Program-made: the position numbers and the translations under genes
Notes under the pieces: model-generated
What the model was told of the DNA's origin: nothing
The model's input: only the letters and a program-made list of their open reading frames with translations
Database searches by the model: none
Assembly: GCF_900156735.1 (NCBI RefSeq)
Contig: NZ_FTOL01000004.1
Location: forward strand, 186,001-250,000
DNA from: Chryseobacterium ureilyticum
GTDB taxonomy: Bacteria > Bacteroidota > Bacteroidia > Flavobacteriales > Weeksellaceae
DNA length: 64,000 bases
Direction: 5' to 3'
Shown here: positions 43,014-51,791 of the stretch, one piece after another
Numbering within the stretch: the stretch's first letter is position 1
How the letters are laid out: each line of letters opens with the position of its first letter

Positions 43014-43042
43014 AAAAGAACGACTGAAATAGTCGTTCTTTT
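43014..43042. terminator. Bidirectional terminator
   Basis: AAAAGAACGACT (43014-43025) pairs perfectly with AGTCGTTCTTTT (43031-43042) around a 5 nt loop. It separates the acetyltransferase gene from the converging tRNA-Lys cluster and serves both. Confidence 0.8.
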
Positions 43043-43047
43043 ATTTG

Positions 43048-43120
43048 TGACCCGGCTGGGATTCGAACCCAGGACCCATACATTAAAAGTGTATTGCTCT
43101 ACCAGCTGAGCTACCGAGTC
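43048..43120 (-). tRNA. tRNA-Lys (UUU), copy 3 in transcription order
   Basis: A 73 nt tRNA on the minus strand. The acceptor stem GACTCGG/CCGGGTC closes with G-U pairs at the middle, then discriminator A. The D arm has AGCTCAGCTGGTAGAGC, the anticodon loop CTTTTAA gives anticodon TTT, and the T arm is CTGGGTTCGAATCCCAG. CCA is not encoded. Identical to the two copies that follow. Confidence 0.96.
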
Positions 43121-43344
43121 GGTCACTTATATTTCAAAGTAAATCTCTTTTTCAAGAGAGATAAAATAACTACTGAATGCAGTTTTTTTTATTTGTGACC
43201 CGGCTGGGATTCGAACCCAGGACCCATACATTAAAAGTGTATTGCTCTACCAGCTGAGCTACCGAGTCGGTCACTTATTTTTCAAAGTAAATCTCTTTTT
43301 CAAGAGAGATAAAATAACTACTGAAATGCAGTTTTTTTTATTTG
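43121..43344. repeat. Tandemly repeated tRNA spacers with hairpins
   Basis: The two spacers (43121-43195 and 43269-43344) are almost identical and each contains the hairpin ATCTCTTTTTCAAGAGAGAT. The repeat unit of tRNA plus spacer is 148-149 bp, pointing to recent tandem duplication. The hairpins may guide processing of the tRNA transcript. Confidence 0.85.
43196..43268 (-). tRNA. tRNA-Lys (UUU), copy 2
   Basis: Identical 73 nt tRNA-Lys sequence to the copy at 43048. The spacer between them carries an ATCTCTTTTTCAAGAGAGAT hairpin and is itself repeated. Confidence 0.96.
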
Positions 43345-43417
43345 TGACCCGGCTGGGATTCGAACCCAGGACCCATACATTAAAAGTGTATTGCTCTACC
43401 AGCTGAGCTACCGAGTC
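43345..43417 (-). tRNA. tRNA-Lys (UUU), copy 1, promoter-proximal
   Basis: Identical 73 nt tRNA-Lys sequence, the first transcribed of the three. The TTG-N19-TATCTTTG promoter lies 44 bp upstream on the minus strand. Confidence 0.96.
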
Positions 43418-43460
43418 GGTCACTTACTTTTTTAAGTAAATCCCTTTGTTTAAGGGACTG

Positions 43461-43490
43461 CAAAGATAGGAAAACCCTCTTAAATTCCAA
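43461..43490 (-). promoter_or_regulatory. Promoter of the tRNA-Lys array, TTG-N19-TATCTTTG
   Basis: On the minus strand TTG (43488-43490) and TATCTTTG (43461-43468) are exactly 19 bp apart, a textbook Bacteroidota promoter. A small hairpin with arms TCCCTT and AAGGGA (43441-43456) lies in the leader before the first tRNA. Confidence 0.85.
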
Positions 43491-43829
43491 ATTTTTTTGA
43501 GATTTTTATCGTAAAATTTTCATCAAAATAATTAAACATCTGTTTATAAATAATTTACGAATATTATTTTTTTCACTTAAAATTTTAAATTTCTGTAAAA
43601 ACCGATCTTCAAAGGACAAAATCACTGTTGTCATCAATGCTCACGAGTATCATAGTGAATAAAATATTTTTCCTTTGCTAATCATTTTTAGAATTCCTTT
43701 TTTGTTTTTACTACAAATAAGTTCTAATTTTGGAAGGAATAGGCAGGAAGAGCCTCTTATCGATTTATCTTTTCAACAGTTAAGTCATCTCAAATCACAA
43801 TTTTCTGTTTTTATAATAGTTCAATATTT
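43491..43829. other. Intergenic region before the S66 peptidase gene
   Basis: A 339 bp AT-rich gap between divergent units. No repeat, RNA or conserved motif was recognised. The peptidase promoter must lie here but no clear TAnnTTTG with a spaced TTG was found. Confidence 0.4.
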
Positions 43830-44864
43830 ATGAAATTAATTACTCCAAAAAGATTAGTCAGTGGTGATAAAGTAACAACCATATCCATGTCCTGGGGCGG
43901 CGCCGGCGATTTACCTCATCGGTATTTAAAGGGCAAAGAGCGTCTGAGCCAAATTTTCAATCTGGAAGTTACCGAAACAAAACATGCCTTACAATCGGCA
44001 GAATGGATCTACAACAACCCGGAAGCAAGGGCTAATGATCTTATGGAAGCTTTTTCGAATCCTTCTGTAAAGGCTATTATTTCAAATATTGGCGGAGATG
44101 ACAGTGTACGAATGTTAAAGTATATTGATTTGGAAGTAATTAAAAACAACCCTAAGATATTTCTAGGGTTTTCCGATAGTACAGTGACTCATTTTATCTG
44201 TCTTAAAGCTGGTTTAAGTTCTTTTTACGGTACTTCTCTATTGGTAGGATTTGCAGAAAACGGTGCAATGCATGATTACCAGATCAACGATATTAAAAAA
44301 ACGCTGTTCTCCTCTGACATCATTGGACAAATTAAACCTAACAAAGAAGGCTGGACCACCGAATTCCTTAATTGGTTTGATGTTTCACTACAGGATATCG
44401 AAAGAAAACTAACTCCATCTACGGGATGGCGCTTTATAAGAGGGAGCTCTATTGTACAGGGACCATTAATAGGAGGTTGTATGGAAGTATTGGAAATGCT
44501 GAAAGGAACTGATTACTGGCCCGATCTGGAAACATGGAAGGATTCTATTCTCTTTTTTGAGACATCAGAAGATAAACCGAAGCCTGAATATGTACGATGG
44601 TGGTTGAGAAACTATGCAGCCATGGGAATCTTGAAAAATGCTAAAGGAATTATTTTTGGAAGACCTTATGATAACTTATATACTGAAGAGTATGAAGCGG
44701 AATTGCTGAAAGTTCTTGATGAAGAAGGTTTATATGATCTTCCTGTGATCACTGAGATGGATTTTGGTCATACCTGCCCTACTTTCACACTTCCTTATGG
44801 GAGACTTGCTGAGATTAATTGCATTGATAAAACATTTTCAATATTAGAAAGTGGAGTTTTATAA
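43830..44864 (+). CDS. S66 family peptidase, MccF / LD-carboxypeptidase-like
   Basis: A 344-residue cytosolic serine peptidase. The catalytic triad reads Ser116 in LGFSDSTVTHF, Glu244 in LFFETSE and His314 in DFGHTCP, as in the S66 family. Length and the long loop between Ser and Glu (about 160-205) resemble MccF, which cleaves microcin C-type nucleotide-peptide antibiotics and gives self-immunity, rather than shorter LD-carboxypeptidases that recycle murein tetrapeptides. The choice between the two roles is open. It is a single gene and ends in a 17 bp terminator stem. Confidence 0.87.
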   Translation: MKLITPKRLVSGDKVTTISMSWGGAGDLPHRYLKGKERLSQIFNLEVTETKHALQSAEWIYNNPEARANDLMEAFSNPSVKAIISNIGGDDSVRMLKYIDLEVIKNNPKIFLGFSDSTVTHFICLKAGLSSFYGTSLLVGFAENGAMHDYQINDIKKTLFSSDIIGQIKPNKEGWTTEFLNWFDVSLQDIERKLTPSTGWRFIRGSSIVQGPLIGGCMEVLEMLKGTDYWPDLETWKDSILFFETSEDKPKPEYVRWWLRNYAAMGILKNAKGIIFGRPYDNLYTEEYEAELLKVLDEEGLYDLPVITEMDFGHTCPTFTLPYGRLAEINCIDKTFSILESGVL

Positions 44865-44874
44865 TTTTCCTTGT

Positions 44875-44913
44875 AAATATTTTTCGCGGGCTTACAGCCC
44901 GCGAAAAATATTT
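44875..44913. terminator. Very strong bidirectional terminator
   Basis: AAATATTTTTCGCGGGC (44875-44891) pairs perfectly over 17 bp with GCCCGCGAAAAATATTT (44897-44913), loop TTACA. It separates convergent genes and has a GC-rich tip with an A/T base, functional in both directions. Confidence 0.9.
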
Positions 44914-44947
44914 TATAAAAGTAACTGGGATGTTTCTAAAATGATCT

Positions 44948-45562
44948 CTATTGATACTCAAAAAGTTCAATAATAGTATCTGCCAACTCTTTCCCGTAAT
45001 GTTTTCCAACCAGATAAAGGGCTCCGTCTATTCCTGCCGTTATTCCTGCCGTGGTAATTAATCTTTCCTGATCAACAAAACGAATATTTCTGTTCACTAT
45101 ACTTTTTGGATTGTACTCTTCTAACGCGTCTAATAACATTGAATGGGTTGTAATCTCATAATGATCCAAAATACCTGTTCGGGACAAATGCATACTTCCG
45201 GTACAAATTGTAAAAACAACGGTATTATCATGATAACAATTCTTTACCCAACCCATTACAGTTTCCTGAAAATCATCATTCTGTAAATATTTCATCACTT
45301 GATCCGGATTAGCTCCGGGAATGACTATCATGTCTGGTTTGGGCACAGTTTTCACATCATAAGTTGGAGTAATTTTCATCGTATTGGCTTCTGTGTATAC
45401 TGCTTCAGAAGATTGTCCAACGGTATAGCAGTTATAACTTCCCGGACGAACAACATTTGCTTTAACAAAAACATCCAAAGGACCGTTTAAATCCAGAACT
45501 TCTACCTGATCGTAAATTAAAAATGCGACATTCATTGTTTTGTCGTTTTGCTCTTGCTTCAT
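44948..45562 (-). CDS. DJ-1/PfpI family protein
   Basis: A 204-residue protein of the DJ-1 superfamily. The likely nucleophile is Cys120 in VFTICTGSMHL, the elbow typical of the GlxA/isonitrile hydratase group. It also has LIYDQVEVLDLNGPLDVF at the start and ITTHSMLLDAL plus TAGITAGIDGALYLV further on. Members include isonitrile hydratase and glyoxalase-like enzymes. I start at ATG 45562, since the upstream frame is non-conserved. It lies 102 bp after a GlxA-type regulator gene, which has a matching domain. Confidence 0.85.
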   Translation of the reverse strand: MKQEQNDKTMNVAFLIYDQVEVLDLNGPLDVFVKANVVRPGSYNCYTVGQSSEAVYTEANTMKITPTYDVKTVPKPDMIVIPGANPDQVMKYLQNDDFQETVMGWVKNCYHDNTVVFTICTGSMHLSRTGILDHYEITTHSMLLDALEEYNPKSIVNRNIRFVDQERLITTAGITAGIDGALYLVGKHYGKELADTIIELFEYQ

Positions 45563-45664
45563 AATTCTATTTTTAAAGATTAATATTTTAAGATAAAGAC
45601 ATAGGAATAGCATGTTGATAAATACTCATCAACCTTATTTGATACTCAAAAAAGTAAAAAGAAA

Positions 45665-46651
45665 TTATTCTGTACTCTTACTGTTTTTACGGTATTGTGC
45701 CGGAGAAAGAGATAAATATTTCAAGAATAGTCTTCGGAGGGAAACAACACTTCCGAAGCCACATTTTTCAGCAACCAGTTCAATACTTATATCATTGTAT
45801 TCCAACATATTTTTCGCCTGATCAAGCCTCATTTTTTCAAGGAATTTTCCGGGTGTCATTCCTGATTCTTTTAAAAATACTCTTGAGAAATTCCTGACGC
45901 TCATATTCATTGATTCAGCAATATTTTCTATACTGATTGGCTGTTCAAGCTTGTCTTTAAGCCAGTCTCTTACTTCTTTTGTAAAGGAGGATAGCATTTG
46001 ATAATCAGGTAAGGCATTTCCGAATTGTGTTTGTACTCCAGGTCTTTTTAAATGCAGTACAAGATGCTTGGCAACCTCGGAAGCTAATGGTTTTCCAAAG
46101 TCTTCTTCTAACAACGCCAATGCAAGATCAATCCCTGAAGAAACTCCTCCTGATGTGTATATTTGCTGATCTTTTATAAAAAATGGATTGATATTTACTT
46201 TCAGATCGGGATAGTTTCTCTGTAAAATATCTGCATATTTCCAATGGGTAGTCACCTGCTTTCCTTTTAAAAGTCCGGCTTCTGCCAATACAAATGCTCC
46301 CACGCAAACTGATCCAATACGTCTTACGTCTGTAATTCTGTTTTGTAAATAATGATAAAGATCGGAAGTGATTTCGCCTAATACTTTAAGTTCTGTTCCT
46401 GCTACTAATAAAGTGTCTATGGGAAAATCAATATCATAAATGGTATGACTACAAATTAAAGGCATTCCTGAGCTTGAGTATATAATTTTTTCTGAAGTAC
46501 CGGATACCATATGAACTTTATACCCGAATCCAGAGACATTAAGGAGATTGGCTGCTGTAAAAACATCAGTGGGACCGGCAACATCCAATAACTGAACCTC
46601 CGGCAATACTAAAAGTACTATATTTTTCTTATGATTATTTTTTTCCTGCAT
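45665..46651 (-). CDS. GlxA family transcriptional regulator (DJ-1/PfpI + AraC)
   Basis: A 328-residue regulator. An N-terminal DJ-1/PfpI-like domain (about 8-190: LLVLPEVQLLDVAGPTDVF, then SVCVGAFVLAEAGLL with Cys in the elbow position) is joined to an AraC DNA-binding domain (about 220-320: ISIENIAESMNMSVRNFSRVFLKESGMTPGKFLEK and CGFGSVVSLRRLFLKYLSLSPAQYR). I start at ATG 46651; the longer frame uses TTG at 46663. It probably regulates the DJ-1 gene downstream. Confidence 0.88.
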   Translation of the reverse strand: MQEKNNHKKNIVLLVLPEVQLLDVAGPTDVFTAANLLNVSGFGYKVHMVSGTSEKIIYSSSGMPLICSHTIYDIDFPIDTLLVAGTELKVLGEITSDLYHYLQNRITDVRRIGSVCVGAFVLAEAGLLKGKQVTTHWKYADILQRNYPDLKVNINPFFIKDQQIYTSGGVSSGIDLALALLEEDFGKPLASEVAKHLVLHLKRPGVQTQFGNALPDYQMLSSFTKEVRDWLKDKLEQPISIENIAESMNMSVRNFSRVFLKESGMTPGKFLEKMRLDQAKNMLEYNDISIELVAEKCGFGSVVSLRRLFLKYLSLSPAQYRKNSKSTE

Positions 46652-46738
46652 ATCCTTTCTCAATGGTATAATGCAAAGGTACCGAGAATGTCTTGTGGCT
46701 GCAATGACAAAAAACGAACAGTTTCGGACATAAAAAAA

Positions 46739-46759
46739 GACTGCCTTAAAAAGACAGTC
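46739..46759 (-). terminator. Intrinsic terminator of the efflux operon
   Basis: GACTGCCTT (46739-46747) and AAGACAGTC (46751-46759) form a stem with one mismatch; on the minus strand seven T follow. It is about 110 bp after the stop of the MFS gene. Confidence 0.75.
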
Positions 46760-46869
46760 TTTCCACTCTCACTATAAAATTAGCTATAAAGCTATACTTT
46801 TTGTTTGTGTAGGAACTGAAAAAACGTTTGTAAGTCTTTGCAATTCCGGAAATAAATACTCTGAACTCA

Positions 46870-48462
46870 TTACGCAGGTGACAAACTGCGGGATTTTAAG
46901 TACAATGCTGTACGGTTCAGATAAGGCAAAAGGATGATCAATAAAAGGAAAGCTGCGAGAAGCCAAACCATTATTTCGTAATAATCCATTGCAAAACGCA
47001 CGTGATCCTGAACATTCATTCTGCTTACTAATAGTTTGTTTGATGCTTTTACAGCATGATCCTCCAACATTCCACGCGCTGTAAGCTTAGATGTCTGCTT
47101 ATGAAGATAGTCTTTAACAAAAGGATCTACTGCACTTAAATGATCCTGAAAAGCGTTATAATGACGGCTTTTCTCATAAAGTTCAAAGAAATTAATCAAA
47201 GCTATGCTTACACAGAATCCCAGATACCGTATCGCCAGAGCTGTTGCCGCTGCTGATGGACCGATAGAAGCAGGAACTGATGATATGATGAAAATAATCG
47301 TTGGAACCATGATCAATCCTACTCCCAGCCCCTGAAGGAATAACGGAATATAGTAATTGAATTCATTTGCCTGTACATCAAAGGAATAATACATCAATGC
47401 ATGAAACAGAAGCAACATCAGAAATCCGGGAACCCAGACATACTGTATTCTTTTTTTCTGTAAAACCATACAGCAGGCAATGATAACTCCGACAATTAAT
47501 CCTGAAAGATTAAACACATTGATATAGGAAATATAAAACGGATCCAAATGAAGTTCTGTCGCAAAAAAAGCATTGGTAATCCCTGAAGCAAAACGACATA
47601 TATACATGACAAAGAGAATCAACAGACCTATTTTAAAGTTTCTGTAGCTGAAAACCCGCAGGTCTATATAAGGTCTTTTAATGGACTTCTGACGAACAAC
47701 AGATATTCCTGCCAAGGCGATAATTCCTATCACACTTCCCAAAATACGAGGATCTTCCAGCCAATAATATTCCTGCCCGAAAATGGTAATATAGCCTACA
47801 AGCACCAGAATCGTACTGAACACTGCAAAACTTTGCCAATCCAGCTTATATAAATGAAATCTTGCATGCGTTCTGTAATTACTCATCGCCAGTGTTAAAA
47901 AAATAAGCCCCGGTAAATATGAAAAGATCGCAGTTTTATAGACAATATTAAAATTATACGAGTCTATGAGATCTGCTGTGATCAGGTTATTAAATGGCAA
48001 CGCACATAAAAGAATACCGAAAAACACTGAAAAACTGATCTCCCGTCCTCTTTCACTGCTCAAGCGAGTAAAAATCAAAGTAAGTGAAAGGTTGACATTT
48101 CCTGCAAATAACATTCCCTGAATGAAACGTATCGGAAAGAGGACGTAGATCTCATGGGTAAAATAACATATCAGACACGCTACGATCTGTAATGTTGTAA
48201 ATAATAGAAAGTATTCTTTAGCGGCAAGAAAGCTGAAAAACCTTCTTTCCAGACTGTAAAAACCTACATATCCTGCATAAAATAGTGCTACGGAAAACTG
48301 GATATCAGCCGGCTCACTTCCATAATATCCTGCCGCCGCATTCACATTGGATAATGGCAGAAAGAATATGATGATTCCGGGCAGTGTCATGGAGAAAAGA
48401 ATAATTTTCACCAGCCATTCCGGAGCCCATCTTTTGAAGTAAGGCATTTGTCTTTTAGCCAT
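46870..48462 (-). CDS. MFS efflux transporter, EmrB/DHA2-like
   Basis: A 530-residue inner-membrane protein with about 14 hydrophobic segments. The N-terminal part begins WLVKIILFSMTLPGIIIFFLPL and contains VLFPIRFIQGMLFAGNVNLSLTLI, where the usual motif region lies. A long hydrophilic loop precedes the last segment (MVWLLAAFLLLIILLPYL). Its arrangement with an HlyD-type adaptor 1 bp upstream and a TolC-type gene makes it the pump of an EmrAB-TolC-like tripartite exporter. Cargo unknown; a divergent AraC regulator suggests induction by a toxic compound. Confidence 0.88.
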   Translation of the reverse strand: MAKRQMPYFKRWAPEWLVKIILFSMTLPGIIIFFLPLSNVNAAAGYYGSEPADIQFSVALFYAGYVGFYSLERRFFSFLAAKEYFLLFTTLQIVACLICYFTHEIYVLFPIRFIQGMLFAGNVNLSLTLIFTRLSSERGREISFSVFFGILLCALPFNNLITADLIDSYNFNIVYKTAIFSYLPGLIFLTLAMSNYRTHARFHLYKLDWQSFAVFSTILVLVGYITIFGQEYYWLEDPRILGSVIGIIALAGISVVRQKSIKRPYIDLRVFSYRNFKIGLLILFVMYICRFASGITNAFFATELHLDPFYISYINVFNLSGLIVGVIIACCMVLQKKRIQYVWVPGFLMLLLFHALMYYSFDVQANEFNYYIPLFLQGLGVGLIMVPTIIFIISSVPASIGPSAAATALAIRYLGFCVSIALINFFELYEKSRHYNAFQDHLSAVDPFVKDYLHKQTSKLTARGMLEDHAVKASNKLLVSRMNVQDHVRFAMDYYEIMVWLLAAFLLLIILLPYLNRTALYLKSRSLSPA

Positions 48463-49520
48463 TAGGAGTGTTTTTTATTGGCGTATACATTTACGTTCAT
48501 TCCCATTTTTAGAACGTCAATGTCTTTTCTTTTTCCTTCCACTTTGATTCTCACGGGAATACGCTGTACAATTTTCACATAGTTTCCTGTAGAGTTGTCC
48601 GGAGGTAATAATGAGAAACTGGAACCTGTAGCTGGTGATAATGAAATAATTGTTCCCTGAAATTCTCTGTCAGGATAGGAATCCGCCACAATTTTTACAC
48701 GATCTCCCACATGCATATCTTTAATCTGGGTTTCTTTATAATTGGCAATCACCCATTTGTCTGTTTCATTGTTAACGATAAAGGCAAGGGTTTCTCCGGC
48801 ATCAATCATTTGTCCTATCTCAACAGTTCTTCGTCCCATTCTTCCATCATACGACGCTACTACAGCGGTATAGCTTACATCCAGTTTATGGCGGTCTAAT
48901 AAAGCTTCAAGTCTTGCAACTTCTGCACGTACAACTGTTTTTTCTGCCTGAATATCATTTATTTTTGATACGGAAGCGGCGTATTTATCCTGAGAAGACT
49001 GATAGTCACTTTCATTGACATCCAACGTTGCTTTTACATCTTCAAGTCTTTGTTTTGTGGCAGATTCTTCGTCATAAAGCTTCTTATAGCGATTATAATC
49101 AAGCTGTTGCTTCCATACTTTTGCTTTATTGGCATCTACCTGTGCCTGTGCTGCTGCGGCTTCTTTTTCTGTGGTTCCGGTATTGCTTTCTAGAACCTTT
49201 AGCTCAGCACGGGCTTTCTGAAGAGCTGCCTGTGTTTGTTTTTGCTGAAGAACGTATTCACGGTTATCGATCAGTAAAAGGGTATCTCCTTTTTTCACTT
49301 CCTGGTTTTCCTCAAATTTTACAGCAACAATGAAACCTCCGGCTCTTGAGATCACTGGATTTACGTATTCCTGTATCTGAGCATCATTGGTTTGTTCATA
49401 TCTATAATAATTCTTTAAGGTAAAACCGCCCCAGACAGCAAGTGCGGCAACGATTAAAACTGAAATCCATCCTGTGATCTTTGTGATCAGTCTGTCAGTG
49501 GGGGTATATTTTTTTTTCAT
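48462..49520 (-). CDS. HlyD/EmrA-type periplasmic adaptor
   Basis: A 352-residue membrane fusion protein. One N-terminal transmembrane segment (ITGWISVLIVAALAVWGGF, about 12-30) is followed by the lipoyl half-motif (YVNPVISRAGGFIVAVKFEENQEVKKGDTLLLID), a long alpha-hairpin (85-200), the second half (YDGRMGRRTVEIGQMIDAGE) and a C-terminal beta barrel. I start at ATG 49520; the longer frame has an unrelated 36-residue prefix. It overlaps the MFS gene by 1 bp and is 4 bp after the TolC-like gene. Confidence 0.92.
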   Translation of the reverse strand: MKKKYTPTDRLITKITGWISVLIVAALAVWGGFTLKNYYRYEQTNDAQIQEYVNPVISRAGGFIVAVKFEENQEVKKGDTLLLIDNREYVLQQKQTQAALQKARAELKVLESNTGTTEKEAAAAQAQVDANKAKVWKQQLDYNRYKKLYDEESATKQRLEDVKATLDVNESDYQSSQDKYAASVSKINDIQAEKTVVRAEVARLEALLDRHKLDVSYTAVVASYDGRMGRRTVEIGQMIDAGETLAFIVNNETDKWVIANYKETQIKDMHVGDRVKIVADSYPDREFQGTIISLSPATGSSFSLLPPDNSTGNYVKIVQRIPVRIKVEGKRKDIDVLKMGMNVNVYANKKHS

Positions 49521-49524
49521 TGTA

Positions 49525-50847
49525 TTATAAAACGCCTGTGATATTTTGTAGTAAATAATAATTGTTTTGTGCCATGATCTTTGCTGCCTCCAATTCGAAT
49601 TTTGTCTGAAGAAACTGTATATCAGCATCCAGCAATTCTGTTATAAGAGAGGTCTGATTGAAGTAAGTATTTTTAATGATACGTGCATTTTCTTTTGCCT
49701 GGGCAACATTCGTTTCTGCCACTTTTATCTGCTCAAGAGCTTCCTGATAACGCAGATAAGCTTCTTTTACCTGTTGTCTCACTTTATCTTCCGTGTCTTT
49801 ATGTACTTCTTCTTCTTTTTCAAATTCCAGTGCGGCTGCTTTTACTTTCTGAGTATTGTGGTAAAGAGAGGAAATAGAAAATGAAGCTTTAATTCCTACA
49901 ATTCCCAATGAATACCAATAAGGGTTATAAGGATAAAGGAATATCTGCGGATTGGCATAATAAAATTCTCCGTACATCCCAACTTTAGGACGCACATTGG
50001 CTTTTACCTGTTTCAGTTTGATTATACTCAATTCCGTTTGTTGTTCGGAAACATGATAATCGAAAGAGTGATCCAGCGCCAGTTTCAAATACTCTGCATA
50101 CGTTGTATTTTCATTCCATTGGCTCAAAGGAGTTTCAGGAATTACCACCTGTTCGTCCGGAACACCAAGAATAATATTCAGCTTCTGAGTTACGATAAGA
50201 ATATCATTTTCAATAGTAATCAAAGTCATTTTACGTTTGGAAAGCTCAAGATCTATTCTTAAAACATCACTTTTCAGTACTACTCCATTTTTATATAAAG
50301 CCTGTATTTCTTTAAGCTGTGTCTTTTGATCTTCAATATCCTGTTTGATAAGGTCTCTGAAGATTAACGTTTTCTGTAATTCAAGATAAAGTGCTGCTGT
50401 TTTGTAATGGATATCAGAAACAGATTGCTCTTTCTGAATATTTTTTATCTTTTGAAGGGTTTGATTTTCTTTGATCTTAAGATTTAATTTATTTCCGTTG
50501 TAAATATTAAGGTAAAAATCTGCTCCCGCTCTGTAAAGGGTATGAATTACTTCATGCTGGGTAGGTTTGGAAAAGATACCGTTTTCGTAGATGGGAATGT
50601 TGGAGGCTTTTTCTGCAGAACCTTTTACTTCTATTTCCGGAAGACGTTCTCTTTTGGCGTCTTTTACTTCGGCTTCTGCGATGTCTACATTGATGGTTTT
50701 GATCTTAATATGACGGCTGTTTTCTTCAGCTCTTTGCCATGCGTCTTTTAGGGAGATTCGGATGGTATCATTGCTTGGACTGCCTGTCTGGGCTGATATT
50801 GTGTAGGAAGCTCCCAGCATCAGCAGTCCGGTGACATAAATTTTCAT
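49525..50847 (-). CDS. TolC family outer-membrane efflux protein
   Basis: A 440-residue outer-membrane channel. Signal peptide at 1-19 (LLMLGASYTISAQ). Two outer-membrane efflux domains follow with long helices (ISLKDAWQRAEENSRHIKIK, and AKENARIIKNTYFNQTSLITELLDADI near the end). Three such chains form the exit duct. It is the first gene of the efflux operon, with a TAAATTTG promoter element 26 bp before the ATG. Confidence 0.92.
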   Translation of the reverse strand: MKIYVTGLLMLGASYTISAQTGSPSNDTIRISLKDAWQRAEENSRHIKIKTINVDIAEAEVKDAKRERLPEIEVKGSAEKASNIPIYENGIFSKPTQHEVIHTLYRAGADFYLNIYNGNKLNLKIKENQTLQKIKNIQKEQSVSDIHYKTAALYLELQKTLIFRDLIKQDIEDQKTQLKEIQALYKNGVVLKSDVLRIDLELSKRKMTLITIENDILIVTQKLNIILGVPDEQVVIPETPLSQWNENTTYAEYLKLALDHSFDYHVSEQQTELSIIKLKQVKANVRPKVGMYGEFYYANPQIFLYPYNPYWYSLGIVGIKASFSISSLYHNTQKVKAAALEFEKEEEVHKDTEDKVRQQVKEAYLRYQEALEQIKVAETNVAQAKENARIIKNTYFNQTSLITELLDADIQFLQTKFELEAAKIMAQNNYYLLQNITGVL

Positions 50848-50872
50848 TTGAATTTTTCGAATTATTGCACTG

Positions 50873-50880
50873 CAAATTTA
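50873..50880 (-). promoter_or_regulatory. -7 element TAAATTTG of the efflux operon
   Basis: On the minus strand TAAATTTG matches TAnnTTTG and is 26 bp before the tolC-like ATG at 50847. No TTG lies at the -33 distance, which fits a promoter needing the divergent AraC activator. Confidence 0.55.
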
Positions 50881-50944
50881 TTCTCAATCCTGATATTATT
50901 TTTACCTAAAATAGTCAACTTTTACATGATTCCAGCCAAATGAT

Positions 50945-50952
50945 TATATTTG
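50945..50952 (+). promoter_or_regulatory. -7 element TATATTTG of the AraC gene
   Basis: TATATTTG matches the -7 consensus. It lies downstream of the ATG at 50940, so that ATG would be untranscribed; this supports a start at 50979. Confidence 0.6.
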
Positions 50953-50978
50953 CATTTTCATTATTTACGAAGTTTTTT

Positions 50979-51791
50979 ATGGGGTTAATTGCAGCACTTC
51001 CGGATATCGATAAACACGACAAAAGTGTGTTTGTCATGCACGAAAAATCAGAGAAACTGATACCTTTTCATAAACATACGAAGGGACAGTTAAGCTATGT
51101 AGAAGGCGGTATTGCTTATATCACAATAGACAACCGAACCTATGTAGTGCCAGCCAGACATTTCTTCTGGATACCACAAGGCATGGAGCATATTCTTGAA
51201 ATCGGACATACAGCTACTGTTCTCCGTTCTCTCTATTTTTATGCTTATGATGATGTTTCAGATCCTTTTTATGGTAAGCTTGGAATTTATCCGGCATCAG
51301 AACTTTTAATCCAAATGATTAAATACACAGAAATGTGGGATGAAAAACATGTGACGGAAAAAGATGAGAATTTTGAGTTTCTTGTAGCTTTAAAAAAGAT
51401 TTTACCTAAGACTCATAAACAGCCTTTACCGATCATCCTTCCTGCTACACATAATAAGCAGATGATGAAAATTGTTTCCTATCTTGAATGGAATATTGGG
51501 GAAAAACTTACGCTTTCTAATGTAAGTGCCAGATTCGGGTTGAGTGAACGTTCTATGTCACGTCTTTTTAAAGCAGATATGAATATTTCGTTTCTTCAGT
51601 ATTTGAAAACGTTAAGAATCATTAAAGCTATTGAGCTGCTTTTAAATACTGATAAGGCAATTAATGAAATAGCAGACGATGTTGGGTACAGTTCGATCAG
51701 TGCGTTTAGTGATACTTTTCATGAATTTACGCAATCCAGACCTTCGGATTTAAGGAAAAGTAGTAAGGCGTTTCGTTCTCCTTCTATTTGA
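50979..51791 (+). CDS. AraC family transcriptional regulator of the efflux operon
   Basis: A 270-residue regulator. An N-terminal cupin sensor (about 15-110: IPFHKHTKGQLSYVEGGIAYI, then HFFWIPQGMEHIL) joins a C-terminal AraC domain (about 175-265: LTLSNVSARFGLSERSMSRLFKADMNISFLQYLK, then EIADDVGYSSISAFSDTF). I prefer ATG 50979 because the promoter lies between it and the earlier ATG. It is divergent from the efflux operon and most likely controls it. Confidence 0.88.
   Translation: MGLIAALPDIDKHDKSVFVMHEKSEKLIPFHKHTKGQLSYVEGGIAYITIDNRTYVVPARHFFWIPQGMEHILEIGHTATVLRSLYFYAYDDVSDPFYGKLGIYPASELLIQMIKYTEMWDEKHVTEKDENFEFLVALKKILPKTHKQPLPIILPATHNKQMMKIVSYLEWNIGEKLTLSNVSARFGLSERSMSRLFKADMNISFLQYLKTLRIIKAIELLLNTDKAINEIADDVGYSSISAFSDTFHEFTQSRPSDLRKSSKAFRSPSI

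Noticed and set aside
43048..43417. Possible CRISPR array from the regular repeats
   Set aside because: The repeats are complete tRNA-Lys genes with cloverleaf, and the spacers are also repeated, opposite to CRISPR structure.
38541..46760. Conserved AGAGGGAA-like purine stretch before several minus-strand terminators
   Set aside because: Seen at 38564, 46760 and 59854, but the purines can simply pair with the U-tract after each hairpin, so they extend the terminator stem and are not a separate signal.
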